DNA of 64,000 nucleotides from Fredinandcohnia aciditolerans (GCA_003640645.1 QGHH01000003.1:186001-250000), one strand, 5' to 3'. Positions 53,011-61,637 are shown, numbered from the stretch's first letter. Program-made: numbers and translations. Notes: a model not told the origin generated them from the sequence alone.

Positions 53011-54246
53011 TTATCCTCCTACACAAGCTAGATTTTGTGCTTTTATATCTTCCATTCTTGACGGACCAATTCCTTTTATGCGCGATAACTCATCAATGGA
53101 TGTAAAAGGCCGTAAGTTGATCAGTTCCTTTGCACGTGCTGGCCCTAAATGAATGATTTCTTGTAACTGTTCAAAGCTAGCTGTGTTTATATTCATACAT
53201 TTATCACCGGGCTCTTGTTTATCCTTTTTTGTTGGTTCAGGTTTTGATGAAGGTACACCTCCAAAAGTAGGGGGAGTAATCTTACCGTCTTTTTTGGTTA
53301 ACACCTCATAGTTTTTGCCATCTGTTTTGACAAGAATCGTACCGTCTACATCCGTTCCATAAAGTCTAATATTGGAACCTTGAATTAGATCGACCACTTC
53401 TTTGTGTGGGTGCCCATAGCTGTTATCTTTTCCAGCGCTGTAGATTGCAATTTCTGGACTCACTTCTTTTAGAAAAGAAGGGTGAGTAGAAGTGCTTGAA
53501 CCGTGATGACCTAGATGGAGGATATCAGCGTCTACATCAATACTACCATTTATCATCCGTAATTCATCATTTCGACTTGCATCACCCGTAAAAACAAAGG
53601 AAACCTCTCCGTACGTGAGCTTTAGCGAAATAGATTCTTCATTGTCATTTTCTGAAACAGAGATCGGATATAAAATATCAATTTGGAGCGGGCCAACTTC
53701 AAATTCATCGCCTCGTCTTGGCTCATAATAATCGACATTATTTTGATCGATTGCTTGAAGTAACCTTTGAAACGTTTGGGATGTATTCGTGTTTCCAGAC
53801 ATCCATACTTCTCCTACACTAAACGTATTGATAACTTTATCGAGTTGTCCAATATGATCTGCATCAGGGTGTGTGCCAATTGCGATATCAATTTCGGAGA
53901 TATTTTGGGATTTTAAGTAATGAATGACATCGTCCCGATTCCAACTACCCGCATCGATCAAGATGGTATATTCTTCACCCTTATCCGTATATTGAAGTAA
54001 GGTTGAATCAGCTTGACCAACATCCATATAATGAACGGTAAGTTCAGATAATGAATGAGTTGCCTTTTCTTGCTTTTCAGTAGGGGATGGGGTATCCTCA
54101 TCACGATTAATTTCCGTTTCCTCAGTCGTTTTTGTGATATTCTCATTATTGTTATTAGGTTGATTTTCCTCCTGTGAACATCCACCGATTATCAAAAGTG
54201 TAGCGACGAAATAGATCGCAAAAATAGTTCGAGTAAATGGATACAT
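53011..54246 (-). CDS. ComEC/Rec2-like MBL-fold lipoprotein with helix-hairpin-helix
   Basis: A 411-residue protein. Signal peptide with lipobox IGGC (Cys23), acidic Asn/Thr/Glu linker, metallo-beta-lactamase domain (residues about 70-310) with THPDADHIG and LGHHGSSTSTH metal motifs, and a Pro/Lys linker follow in order. The C-terminus has two helix-hairpin-helix units (NINTASFEQLQEI and GIGPSRMEDI). This combines ComEC-like nuclease and ComEA-like DNA-binding parts in one extracellular anchored protein. ATG 54246 follows AGAGGG. Confidence 0.87.
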   Translation of the reverse strand: MYPFTRTIFAIYFVATLLIIGGCSQEENQPNNNNENITKTTEETEINRDEDTPSPTEKQEKATHSLSELTVHYMDVGQADSTLLQYTDKGEEYTILIDAGSWNRDDVIHYLKSQNISEIDIAIGTHPDADHIGQLDKVINTFSVGEVWMSGNTNTSQTFQRLLQAIDQNNVDYYEPRRGDEFEVGPLQIDILYPISVSENDNEESISLKLTYGEVSFVFTGDASRNDELRMINGSIDVDADILHLGHHGSSTSTHPSFLKEVSPEIAIYSAGKDNSYGHPHKEVVDLIQGSNIRLYGTDVDGTILVKTDGKNYEVLTKKDGKITPPTFGGVPSSKPEPTKKDKQEPGDKCMNINTASFEQLQEIIHLGPARAKELINLRPFTSIDELSRIKGIGPSRMEDIKAQNLACVGG

Positions 54247-54433
54247 AGTTTTTCCCTCTTTTGGTGTAATTTTAAACATTTTACTATTTGTTATGATTTC
54301 ATTTAAAGCCGATTGTATCAAAAAATGATAAGAAGTGCGCTACTTAACTAACATAAAAAAATGCCAAGACCAATGGTACCTGACACTTTTTTTTAGTTGT
54401 TCTTATTCCATATTTTCAAGGGGTTCATTAAAA

Positions 54434-56170
54434 TTAGTTCATTTGTACTGGTATATGTGTAGATGTTTCCACATCAAATAATCCTAAATCTGTTAATTTC
54501 AAAGATGGTATTACGGGCAATGTAAGAAAGGAGAGGGTTAAAAACGGATTAAACTCACCGACAAACCCTAATTGACTTAATGACAGTTTTAATTGGTCAA
54601 GCTCCACATTCACAGTTTGTGAGTCTTTATCCGACATTAGTCCTGCTATCGGCAGGGATAAAGACGCCATAATTTGTTTGTTTTTGACAATCACTAAGCC
54701 ACCATTCATGTCCTTAAGTACCTGTATCGCCACCAAAATATCACCATCATTAGTGCCTGTTGCAACAATATTATGAGAATCATGTGCGATGGTTGTAGCA
54801 ATCGCCCCATCTGTAAAACCAAATCCTTTAACGACTCCTAATCCGATATTACCTGTGTTTTTATGACGCTCAATGACGACTAATTTAAGTTGGTCATTTT
54901 CTATGGATGGCTGAAAATCACCGTTTTCCACTGTAACTTGTTCCACTAGTTTGTTTGTGATCAATTGATTTGGAATAATCTCAATGATATTTGCTTTATT
55001 TCCGTTACGGAATGGGATTTGAATGTCTTTTTCATGTAACTCAGACACATGAACAGTTGACATTAACTGTGTATTTGGAACATGTTTAGCAGCTGATTTT
55101 CCAACAAAGCGACCATTCTGTGCAACAAGATTCCCAGATTTATACACTTCTGTTATTTGAATCGTCTCAAGCTGGTCCAGTAACAGGAAATCTGCGTCAT
55201 AACCAGGAGCAATTGCACCTTTATCGGGGAGACGATAACATTCAGCAGCGTTTAATGTAGCCATCTGGATAGCCTGGAGAGGAGAGATCCCTTCTTCAAT
55301 CGCTAACCGGATATTATGGTCAATACTTCCTTCTTCGATCAAATCATCTAAATGCTTATCATCTGTACAGAATAGACAACGACGTGCATTAGTTGGAGTG
55401 AGGACCTTTATCAGTGTTTTTAAATCCTTTGCAACAGAACCTTCACGAATTAATACATACATTCCTCGTCTTAACCGCTCTAGTGCATCCTGTGCCGTAT
55501 TACATTCATGGTCGGTTTTGATACCAGCTGTTCGGTAGATATCAATCGCATTTGTATCTACTCCTGCTAAGTGGCCATCCATTAATCCATGATGTTTAGC
55601 AGTCATGACAATTTTATCAAGTATCGAATTCTCCGCGTTTTTGAGAGAAGGGAAGTCCATTACCTCAGCTAACCCCAGAACTCGTGGATGGCTGTAAAAT
55701 GCTTCCAAGTCCTTAGCCTTGAGGTCTGCTCCATTATTTTCAAACGAAGTAGCAGGTACACTTGAAGGGAGCATAAGAAAAACATCAAGCGGGAGATTCT
55801 TAGAGTCCTCAATCATAAATGATAATCCTTCACTACCTGAAACATTCCCGATTTCATGAGGATCCGTAATAACGGTTGTTACGCCATGAGGAAGGACCAC
55901 TTTCGCAAATTCAGAAGGGGAGACCATAGAGGATTCAATATGCACATGGCCATCAATAAAAGCAGGACATACATAGCGATTCTTCGCGTCTATGACTTGT
56001 TTACCCTCAAACTCACCAATTCCAACAAACATACCATCTGAAATCGCGACATCAGCCTCAATGATGTCAAGGTTAAACACATCTATGATTTTTCCATTCT
56101 TAATAACAAGATCTGCGGGGATTTGCTTACAAGAGACAGCTATTCTTTTCCTTACTAATTCTTTTTCCAT
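54434..56170 (-). CDS. adeC: Adenine deaminase
   Basis: A 578-residue amidohydrolase. FIDGHVHIESSM carries the HxH metal motif; TDPHEIGNVSG, LMDGHLAG and TDHEC follow, and the C-terminal adenine-deaminase domain contains IAHDSHNIVATGTND. It converts adenine to hypoxanthine and ammonia for purine salvage. GAGGAGGAAGT precedes the ATG. Its leader carries a purine riboswitch and a hairpin, so expression is probably controlled by guanine or hypoxanthine. Confidence 0.94.
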   Translation of the reverse strand: MEKELVRKRIAVSCKQIPADLVIKNGKIIDVFNLDIIEADVAISDGMFVGIGEFEGKQVIDAKNRYVCPAFIDGHVHIESSMVSPSEFAKVVLPHGVTTVITDPHEIGNVSGSEGLSFMIEDSKNLPLDVFLMLPSSVPATSFENNGADLKAKDLEAFYSHPRVLGLAEVMDFPSLKNAENSILDKIVMTAKHHGLMDGHLAGVDTNAIDIYRTAGIKTDHECNTAQDALERLRRGMYVLIREGSVAKDLKTLIKVLTPTNARRCLFCTDDKHLDDLIEEGSIDHNIRLAIEEGISPLQAIQMATLNAAECYRLPDKGAIAPGYDADFLLLDQLETIQITEVYKSGNLVAQNGRFVGKSAAKHVPNTQLMSTVHVSELHEKDIQIPFRNGNKANIIEIIPNQLITNKLVEQVTVENGDFQPSIENDQLKLVVIERHKNTGNIGLGVVKGFGFTDGAIATTIAHDSHNIVATGTNDGDILVAIQVLKDMNGGLVIVKNKQIMASLSLPIAGLMSDKDSQTVNVELDQLKLSLSQLGFVGEFNPFLTLSFLTLPVIPSLKLTDLGLFDVETSTHIPVQMN

Positions 56171-56196
56171 TTTACTTCCTCCTCAATATAAACAGA

Positions 56197-56222
56197 AAAC
56201 CCTGGGCTTTTACCCAGGGTTT
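56197..56222 (-). terminator. Leader hairpin between riboswitch and adeC
   Basis: On the minus strand AACCCTGGG-TAAAAG-CCCAGGGTT is followed by TTC, a terminator-like expression platform 56 bases after the aptamer. The T run is short. CTTCTC upstream can pair with GAGAAG at the aptamer's 3' edge, a possible antiterminator. Confidence 0.6.
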
Positions 56223-56277
56223 GACACAGAGAAGGAAATAGAGCTTTTTGCAGGCGTACACAAAAAGCCGAACTCTT

Positions 56278-56344
56278 CTCGTAGTCAAACCATTTACGGT
56301 AGTTTGGTAGAAACTTATGGACCATATTTCCAAGATTATACGAG
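56278..56344 (-). ncRNA. Purine riboswitch aptamer, guanine type (C74)
   Basis: Read on the minus strand, the aptamer has P1 CTCGTA/TACGAG, then TAATC, P2 with loop AATATGG, J2/3 GTTTCTACC, and P3 CAAAC/GTTTG with loop TACCGTAAATG. J3/1 is ACTA. Every conserved position of the purine riboswitch (Rfam RF00167) is there, including the L2-L3 kissing bases. The discriminating J3/1 base is C, which pairs with guanine or hypoxanthine rather than adenine. It stands about 108 bases upstream of the adeC start. Confidence 0.92.
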
Positions 56345-56513
56345 TAAATGTATGAAATTATTAGTTGATTTTATCGATAGGAATGATGAGTGTCAATGGA
56401 ATATAGAAATGTTTAAAAATTAGAATTAGTCTGATGTACATATGTAATTTTAAGGATAAATAGAATTTTATCTGGGACCATCTATTCATTTTCTTAATTT
56501 TCAGTATTTTATC

Positions 56514-56542
56514 TTGATAAAAGTTTGTCCAGTTAGTATAAT
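56514..56542 (+). promoter_or_regulatory. SigmaA promoter of the intracellular subtilisin gene
   Basis: TTGATA (56514-56519) and TATAAT (56537-56542) with a 17-base spacer. The divergent adeC leader lies to the left. Confidence 0.75.
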
Positions 56543-56641
56543 GAAACAAACGTTCCCATATCGAAGCAACAAGGAAACACAAGACAGAAGGGGAATGAAG
56601 GTAATTGTTTTGAAAACTAGATTTGAAGGAGGAGATTCATC

Positions 56642-57619
56642 TTGAAAAATCAGGTCAAATTATTACCGTATACCATTCAGTCAGTTGTGGATCAGGCAAA
56701 TGAAACACCAGAGGGAGTTCAATTGGTACAGGCACCTTCATTATGGGAAGATAGCAGTCAGGGGGAAGGTGTTGTCGTTGCAGTGATTGATACTGGGATT
56801 GACACGTCTCATCCCGATCTGAAGGATCGGATTATTGCTGGACGGAATTTTACAAGTGATTATAAAGGAGACCCCGATGTATTTGAAGACAACAATGGTC
56901 ATGGGACACATGTGTCGGGTACGATTGCGGCTAGCCTTAATAACGATGGAGTTGTAGGGATTGCTCCAAAGTCTCAAATATTAAGTTTAAAAGCTTTGAC
57001 GGGAGAAGGGGCAGGTCAGTATGATTGGATCATTAATGCCATCCGCTATGCAGTAGAGTGGCAGGGACCTAACAATGAAAGAGTACGGGTAATCTCTATG
57101 TCACTAGGTGGCCCCCAAGATGTACCTGAATTACATGAGGCGATTAAACATGCAGTCAATCAAAATATTTCTGTCGTGGTGGCAGCGGGGAATGAAGGGG
57201 ATTCATTAGAGGATACATTTGAGTATGCCTACCCTGGTGCTTATAACGAAGTCATCTCCGTTGGAGCCGTTAGCATGGATTTGCAGCTTGCTCCATTTTC
57301 CAATACTCATACAGAAATCGACCTTGTGGCACCGGGGGTAGATGTCGTTTCCACGTATCCGGATGATCAATACGCCAAACTAACAGGAACCTCCATGGCG
57401 GCCCCACATGTCGCGGGTGCAATTGCTTTACTTATTAATCTAAGTGAAAAAGAATTTGATCGAACACTGAGTGAAGCAGAAGTCTATGCCCAACTCATTA
57501 GACGAACCGTACCTCTCGGCCATAGAAAAAGCGCCGAAGGAAATGGATTTCTCCTCCTTAACGTTGTTGAGAAACTACATGACATGATTCCTGCTTCAAA
57601 TATGAATGTGACCCCTTAG
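56642..57619 (+). CDS. ispA: Intracellular subtilisin-type serine protease
   Basis: A 325-residue subtilase with the catalytic triad Asp50 (VIDTG), His87 (GHGTHVSG) and Ser251 (GTSMAAPH), and oxyanion Asn in AAGNEG. There is no signal peptide; instead it begins with a short N-terminal extension containing LLPY, the variant of the LIPY inhibitory motif of intracellular subtilisins. The start is TTG 56642 after GGAGGAG. It is likely a stationary-phase or sporulation protease that matures by removing its N-terminus. Confidence 0.92.
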   Translation: MKNQVKLLPYTIQSVVDQANETPEGVQLVQAPSLWEDSSQGEGVVVAVIDTGIDTSHPDLKDRIIAGRNFTSDYKGDPDVFEDNNGHGTHVSGTIAASLNNDGVVGIAPKSQILSLKALTGEGAGQYDWIINAIRYAVEWQGPNNERVRVISMSLGGPQDVPELHEAIKHAVNQNISVVVAAGNEGDSLEDTFEYAYPGAYNEVISVGAVSMDLQLAPFSNTHTEIDLVAPGVDVVSTYPDDQYAKLTGTSMAAPHVAGAIALLINLSEKEFDRTLSEAEVYAQLIRRTVPLGHRKSAEGNGFLLLNVVEKLHDMIPASNMNVTP

Positions 57620-57670
57620 GAATAATGGCCTTCTGAACGGTTTACAAAGAAACCAGGAAAGGAGTAATCC

Positions 57671-58576
57671 ATGAATTTTCTAAAGGAAGAAGATCCTGAT
57701 TTAAAAGCCGCTTTAGTAGAGTTAACATATAACAAAAGGAGATTTGAAGACGAAAAGGAGTATTATGACGTAGAACAAGAAAAGCAGTTCATAAGTGATT
57801 ATTATCGTAGTATTGATTTTAACCTTGAGGATAACAAAGAGTTATATAAACAACTAAATCAGTTAATAACGAGAACACATGTAAATCAGCTAGCTTATAA
57901 TGCTAGAACCCGGGAACTTCTTTATACGCAGGTAGACCTACAAGCGGACGGAACGCTGAAGAGTATCTATTCAGGAAAGACTAAGGAACCTGAACAAGTT
58001 GTGAGAGAAGACTATGAATCTGAAGGAAAAAGACAAAAAGCCCGAGACATGTTGCTAATAAGCAACTTAAATAATGATGACTTTCAGCGGGTAGTTACGA
58101 TTATTAATCAAGAAAATATGTTTAATTGTGAGCATGTAGTTCCCCAATCATGGTTTCACGAAGAAAATCCGATGAGAGGGGATCTCCATCATCTTTTTAC
58201 TTGTGAAAAAGAGTGTAATTCAGCAAGATCCAATTATCCATATTTTGATTTTGTGGATTATCCACCTAATGTGGAAACGGAAGCCATTAGAGACGACTGT
58301 GGTAAATCAGAGAAGGGGAAGTTTGAGCCCGAAAGTGGGAAGGGAGAGGTTGCAAGAGCAACATTATATTTTTTATTACGATATCCGGGAGAAATTAGTC
58401 GATATACTCATGAAGATATTGAAATGTTACTAAACTGGCATCAAGTTCATGAAGTTTCTTTATATGAAAAACATCGTAACAAAGAAATATTCCTTATTCA
58501 AAAAAATAGAAATCCGTTCATCGACTTTCCGCAACTTGTTCGTAAAATTGATTTTATGTGTGGTTTAACAATGTAA
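57671..58576 (+). CDS. Endonuclease I family nuclease without signal peptide
   Basis: A 301-residue protein. The nuclease core EHVVPQSWF, GDLHHLFTCEKECNSAR and YPYFDF (residues about 155-195) is that of endonuclease I, with His and metal-ligand Asn. B. subtilis Bsn (YurI) and E. coli EndA are secreted, but this one begins MNFLKEEDPDLKAAL with no signal peptide. It stands 51 bases after the subtilisin gene with AAAGGAG before its ATG, so the two may be co-transcribed. Confidence 0.88.
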   Translation: MNFLKEEDPDLKAALVELTYNKRRFEDEKEYYDVEQEKQFISDYYRSIDFNLEDNKELYKQLNQLITRTHVNQLAYNARTRELLYTQVDLQADGTLKSIYSGKTKEPEQVVREDYESEGKRQKARDMLLISNLNNDDFQRVVTIINQENMFNCEHVVPQSWFHEENPMRGDLHHLFTCEKECNSARSNYPYFDFVDYPPNVETEAIRDDCGKSEKGKFEPESGKGEVARATLYFLLRYPGEISRYTHEDIEMLLNWHQVHEVSLYEKHRNKEIFLIQKNRNPFIDFPQLVRKIDFMCGLTM

Positions 58577-58588
58577 TCAACTAGGTTT
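58575..58588 (+). repeat. 14-base match to the end of the 50.2-kb repeat
   Basis: AATCAACTAGGTTT occurs here, overlapping the endonuclease stop codon, and at 50592-50605 at the end of the GC-rich repeat. The rest of that repeat is absent here. Confidence 0.4.
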
Positions 58589-58635
58589 AAGAACGAAAGG
58601 ACAACCCGTTATTAGACATAAAATTTACCGATTTC

Positions 58636-58667
58636 AAGACACACTCCTAAAAAGGTGTGTCTTTTTT
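58636..58667 (+). terminator. Terminator of the endonuclease gene
   Basis: AAGACACAC-N10-GTGTGTCTT followed by TTTTATT. Confidence 0.88.
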
Positions 58668-58777
58668 ATTGTGCCAGACGGTGCTGTTCAACTTTATTCC
58701 AATTGTTGAGTTTGTTTCAAAAAAATAAGCAAAATGGAGAGAAAGACCATAATGCTTAATAATCACTACTAGTTGGG

Positions 58778-59032
58778 TCATGTCTTATACATTTTTGTTT
58801 TTATTAACCTAATGGATTTTCGAACAATTCTCTTGATATTCATTACTCCTTTTACTGGCTCATATTCTGCTTCAAATTGATCCCTATCACAAGGGTATTG
58901 TTCTCCGTCTTTATCTGTGATCAAATAATCTCCGGGTAGCCCCTTCATTGAACCATTCGATGTTTCAATCGTAATCGGTCCAGTAAGCTTTACAGCCTCA
59001 ACAACAATGGGCTTTTTCCTATACTTAGGCAT
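58778..59032 (-). CDS. Small phage-type protein, unknown
   Basis: An 84-residue protein: it begins MPKYRKKPIVVEAVKLTG and contains LPGDYLITDKDGEQYPCDRDQFEAEYEPV. This layout (RKKP-VEA, PGD-LIT, GE-YPC, FE-YE) is common in small phage and prophage proteins. ATG 59032 stands nine bases after AAGGAG; the ATG at 59038 is the alternative. No other phage genes surround it, so it may be a domesticated leftover. Role unknown. Confidence 0.7.
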   Translation of the reverse strand: MPKYRKKPIVVEAVKLTGPITIETSNGSMKGLPGDYLITDKDGEQYPCDRDQFEAEYEPVKGVMNIKRIVRKSIRLIKTKMYKT

Positions 59033-59089
59033 GAGCATCAACTCCTTTTCCTTACAGCCTATGCAAAAACAGTCCAAGATGTATAGGCG

Positions 59090-59120
59090 CTGGGACACAG
59101 GGACAGGTCCCTTGTCCCAG
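59090..59120. repeat. GGGACA-type inverted repeat
   Basis: CTGGGACACAGGGAC and GTCCCTTGTCCCAG form an imperfect palindrome. This GGGACA/TGTCCC element is common between genes in Bacillus. It is upstream of the 59032 gene. Confidence 0.6.
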
Positions 59121-59205
59121 AACACACTAGCCAAGACGCAAACATTCGATTCTGTCTTTGCTTTTTTGGGTTTGTCTAAAATGCATAAAGCTAATCTCCA
59201 CGACA

Positions 59206-59288
59206 GTACCTTGCAATGTATAGTAGATGGTGTTATATTGTACTCAATGGCTATATTTTATGACTAGGTACTGTACATTACATAGTAG
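59206..59288 (+). promoter_or_regulatory. Promoter with flanking 21-base direct repeats, padR operon
   Basis: TTGCAA (59211-59216) and TATATT (59234-59239) are 17 bases apart. Two related 21-base words, GTACCTTGCAATGTATAGTAG (split here as 59206-59226) and the copy at 59268-59288 beginning GTACTGTACA and ending ATAGTAG, bracket the promoter 62 bases apart. They are candidate PadR operators. Confidence 0.5.
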
Positions 59289-59333
59289 TGTATGTTGTCG
59301 TATAGAAAATGGTAAAGAGTTGAGGTGACTGCA

Positions 59334-59657
59334 TTGAACGTTCAATTTAAAAAGGGTGTTTTAGAACTATGTGTGCTTGTATTGCTGGATAAGAAAGATC
59401 GATATGGGTATGAGCTTGTACAGAAGATTTCCAACCAAATTGAAATTTCAGAAGGAACGGTTTATCCATTATTAAGAAGGTTAACAAAGGAAGAATATTT
59501 TACAACATATCTTCAAGAATCCAGTGAAGGACCTTCCAGAAAGTATTATAGACTGACAGATAAAGGACGGACATACTTGCACCAATTAGTAGGAGAGTGG
59601 AAGGAGTTCTCGGAAGGAGTCAACCAGTTAATTAAGGAGGGGATCAACCATGAATAA
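59334..59657 (+). CDS. PadR-family transcriptional regulator
   Basis: A 107-residue winged-helix PadR protein: [20 protein letters not shown], then [13 protein letters not shown] (recognition helix), and [12 protein letters not shown] (wing). The TTG at 59334 is chosen, six bases after AGGTGA; a GTG at 59325 overlaps that site. It overlaps the DUF1700 gene by eight bases. It probably represses its own operon. Confidence 0.9.
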   Translation: MNVQFKKGVLELCVLVLLDKKDRYGYELVQKISNQIEISEGTVYPLLRRLTKEEYFTTYLQESSEGPSRKYYRLTDKGRTYLHQLVGEWKEFSEGVNQLIKEGINHE

Positions 59658-60210
59658 AAACCAGTTTTTATCAGAAATAGAGAGGCATCTAAGTCGGCTA
59701 CCAAATGATGAAAAAGACGATATTTTACAAGATTATGAGGAGTATTTCTCAATTGGTATAGAGGAAGGAAAAACGGAAACTGAAATTGCAACTTCCTTAG
59801 GTTCACCTAAACAATTGGCAAAAGAATTATTGGCCAATTATCATATAGAGAAAATGGAAACAACGACAACTACTCGAAATATGTTCAGGGCCGTATGGGC
59901 AGTGATTGGTCTAGGCTTTGTTAATTTAGTTATTGTGCTTGGTCCATTTCTTGTCGTACTTTCCTTTTTACTGGCTGGTTGGATAACAGGAGTAGCAGGG
60001 GTGTTGAGTCCATTGTTAGTAATCGTAAATACCATCGTCAATCCTGACATTTTTGAATGGTATGATGTATTCTTTTCCCTTGCATTTTGTGGAATTGGTT
60101 TATTCATATTGATCGGAATGTATTATGCATCGAATGGTGTGAAAAATGTATTTCTACGCTATTTGAAATTTAATTTATCTATTGTGAAAGGTGGGACCAA
60201 TCATGGTTAA
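59650..60210 (+). CDS. DUF1700 (HAAS) membrane protein
   Basis: A 186-residue protein. The N-terminal HAAS/DUF1700 domain ([46 protein letters not shown]) is followed by about three membrane helices. AAGGAGGGGATC precedes the ATG. It is always paired with PadR and a DUF4097 protein, and is thought to work in an envelope-stress module. Confidence 0.88.
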   Translation: MNKNQFLSEIERHLSRLPNDEKDDILQDYEEYFSIGIEEGKTETEIATSLGSPKQLAKELLANYHIEKMETTTTTRNMFRAVWAVIGLGFVNLVIVLGPFLVVLSFLLAGWITGVAGVLSPLLVIVNTIVNPDIFEWYDVFFSLAFCGIGLFILIGMYYASNGVKNVFLRYLKFNLSIVKGGTNHG

Positions 60211-61117
60211 AAAATTATCGTTCATAGCCCTATTGTTAGTCATTATAGGTGGAATCGGTAGTGCTGTGACATATGGTTCGATAAATAAGGAAGTTACGAT
60301 CCATGAAACCAAACCAATTGAAAATGAGATGATCAAATCCATTCAAGTAAATGTAGATAGCACTGATATCGAGCTCATTCCTGTCCCCACCATGGAAAAA
60401 GCTAGGGTTGAACTTGTTGGTAGAGGTGCAGAAAAACAGATTCAAAAATTTTCAGTAGAAGAAGATGGTCAAACTCTCTCCATTTCTTTGCAATCTAAAA
60501 ATGAAAAATGGTTTAATTTTAATTTCTATATCCCCGCGTTGACATTAAAAATATTTGCACCCGATAAGATGTATCAACAGGTTAACATAAAAGGATTCTC
60601 ATCAGATATATTGGTGGAAGACCTTCAGTCAACAAAAATAAACTTATCATCGGATAGTGGAGATGTGAAACTAGAGAATATAACTTCTAAGGAAATGGCA
60701 GTCAAAACATTTTCTGGTGACATCCACATGGAAAAAGTTCAAGGTGCTATTGAAACGAAAACGGACAGTGGTGATCTATATGTCCAGGATGCTCCTGTTA
60801 CATCATTTGGCGCCATTACGTTCTCCGGTGATATTAAATTAAATAAGATAAATGGTGCTTTGAATACAAAAACAGACAGTGGAGACGTCTTTATATCAAC
60901 TAGTGAGATTTCTAAAGGCATTTTTAGTAAAACATTCAGTGGTGATATTAAAATTGAGACAGAAAAAGAACCAACCGACGTTCAATTTGAAGTAAGTACG
61001 TTCTCCGGAGACGTTAATTTATTTGATAAGTATCAGAATAATGCCCTTGTTGGAAAAGGAATAGTTTTAATTCAACTAGAAACAGACAGTGGAGATATTA
61101 CAGCAACTAATAAATAG
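60203..61117 (+). CDS. DUF4097 beta-helix protein (LiaG-like)
   Basis: A 304-residue protein with one N-terminal membrane helix and an extracellular repetitive beta-helix. Alternating units TDSGDV/TDSGDL and TFSGDI appear six or more times between residues 130 and 300, the marks of DUF4097 (LiaG-like) adhesin-fold proteins. ATG 60203 follows AAGGTGG and overlaps the upstream gene by eight bases. Confidence 0.9.
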   Translation: MVKKLSFIALLLVIIGGIGSAVTYGSINKEVTIHETKPIENEMIKSIQVNVDSTDIELIPVPTMEKARVELVGRGAEKQIQKFSVEEDGQTLSISLQSKNEKWFNFNFYIPALTLKIFAPDKMYQQVNIKGFSSDILVEDLQSTKINLSSDSGDVKLENITSKEMAVKTFSGDIHMEKVQGAIETKTDSGDLYVQDAPVTSFGAITFSGDIKLNKINGALNTKTDSGDVFISTSEISKGIFSKTFSGDIKIETEKEPTDVQFEVSTFSGDVNLFDKYQNNALVGKGIVLIQLETDSGDITATNK

Positions 61118-61140
61118 ACTTTTACCTTTTAAAAAATTCA

Positions 61141-61190
61141 AAAGCCGATCATACTAGTTTGACATTAAGACTAGTATGATCGGCTTTTTT
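61141..61190. terminator. Long bidirectional terminator
   Basis: AAAGCCGATCATACTAGT pairs perfectly with ACTAGTATGATCGGCTTT across an 11-base loop, with T runs on both sides. It lies between the convergent DUF4097 and HxlR genes. Confidence 0.95.
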
Positions 61191-61208
61191 GTTTACTCTG
61201 AAATCAAA

Positions 61209-61571
61209 TTAGTTATTTAAAATGTTTTCCTCTAAAACCTCTGATTTATCACCATAAACTTTAACAATATGCGTTTCTCCCCACGCACATAATGAATCTA
61301 AGATGTGTTCTAAACTTTTTCCATATTCACTTAATTGGTATTCCACTTTTGGTGGGACTTGATTATAAACTATCCGATCTATGACTCCATCTTCTTCAAG
61401 TTCCCTTAATTGTTGTGTAAGCATTTTTTGAGTGATATTCGGCATGAGTCGTTTTAATTCGCTCGTCCTTTTTTTCCCGTGTGTAAGATGGCAAAGGATC
61501 ACGCATTTCCACTTACCACCGATTACCTCTAGTGTTGCTTCAACAGATATATTGTATTTCTTTTTTTCCAT
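61209..61571 (-). CDS. HxlR-family transcriptional regulator
   Basis: A 120-residue winged-helix protein: EVIGGKWKCVILCHLTHGKK, NITQKMLTQQLRELEEDGVI and the wing PPKVEYQLSEYGKSLE define the HxlR family. There is one Cys in the first helix (WKCVILC has two), which leaves room for redox sensing as in YodB or HypR. It is divergent from an MFS gene across two palindromes, so it likely represses both. Confidence 0.92.
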   Translation of the reverse strand: MEKKKYNISVEATLEVIGGKWKCVILCHLTHGKKRTSELKRLMPNITQKMLTQQLRELEEDGVIDRIVYNQVPPKVEYQLSEYGKSLEHILDSLCAWGETHIVKVYGDKSEVLEENILNN

Positions 61572-61588
61572 CTTTTATTCCTCCTGCC

Positions 61589-61612
61589 TATAGGTACTAA
61601 AAAGTACCTATA
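61589..61612. promoter_or_regulatory. HxlR operator palindrome 1
   Basis: TATAGGTACT-AAAA-AGTACCTATA is a perfect 24-base inverted repeat just upstream of hxlR. Its TACT-N4-AGTA core resembles the YodB-type TACT...AGTA sites. Confidence 0.72.
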
Positions 61613-61637
61613 ATACTTTTTGGTGTCTATATTACAA

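Noticed and set aside
56278-56344. Adenine-type reading of the riboswitch because the gene is adenine deaminase
   Set aside because: The J3/1 position is C (ACTA), the guanine-type base; adenine aptamers have T there.
55992-56423. 143-residue plus-strand open frame across the adeC leader
   Set aside because: It overlaps adeC antisense and the purine riboswitch, has no binding site, and its tail is the aptamer read backwards.
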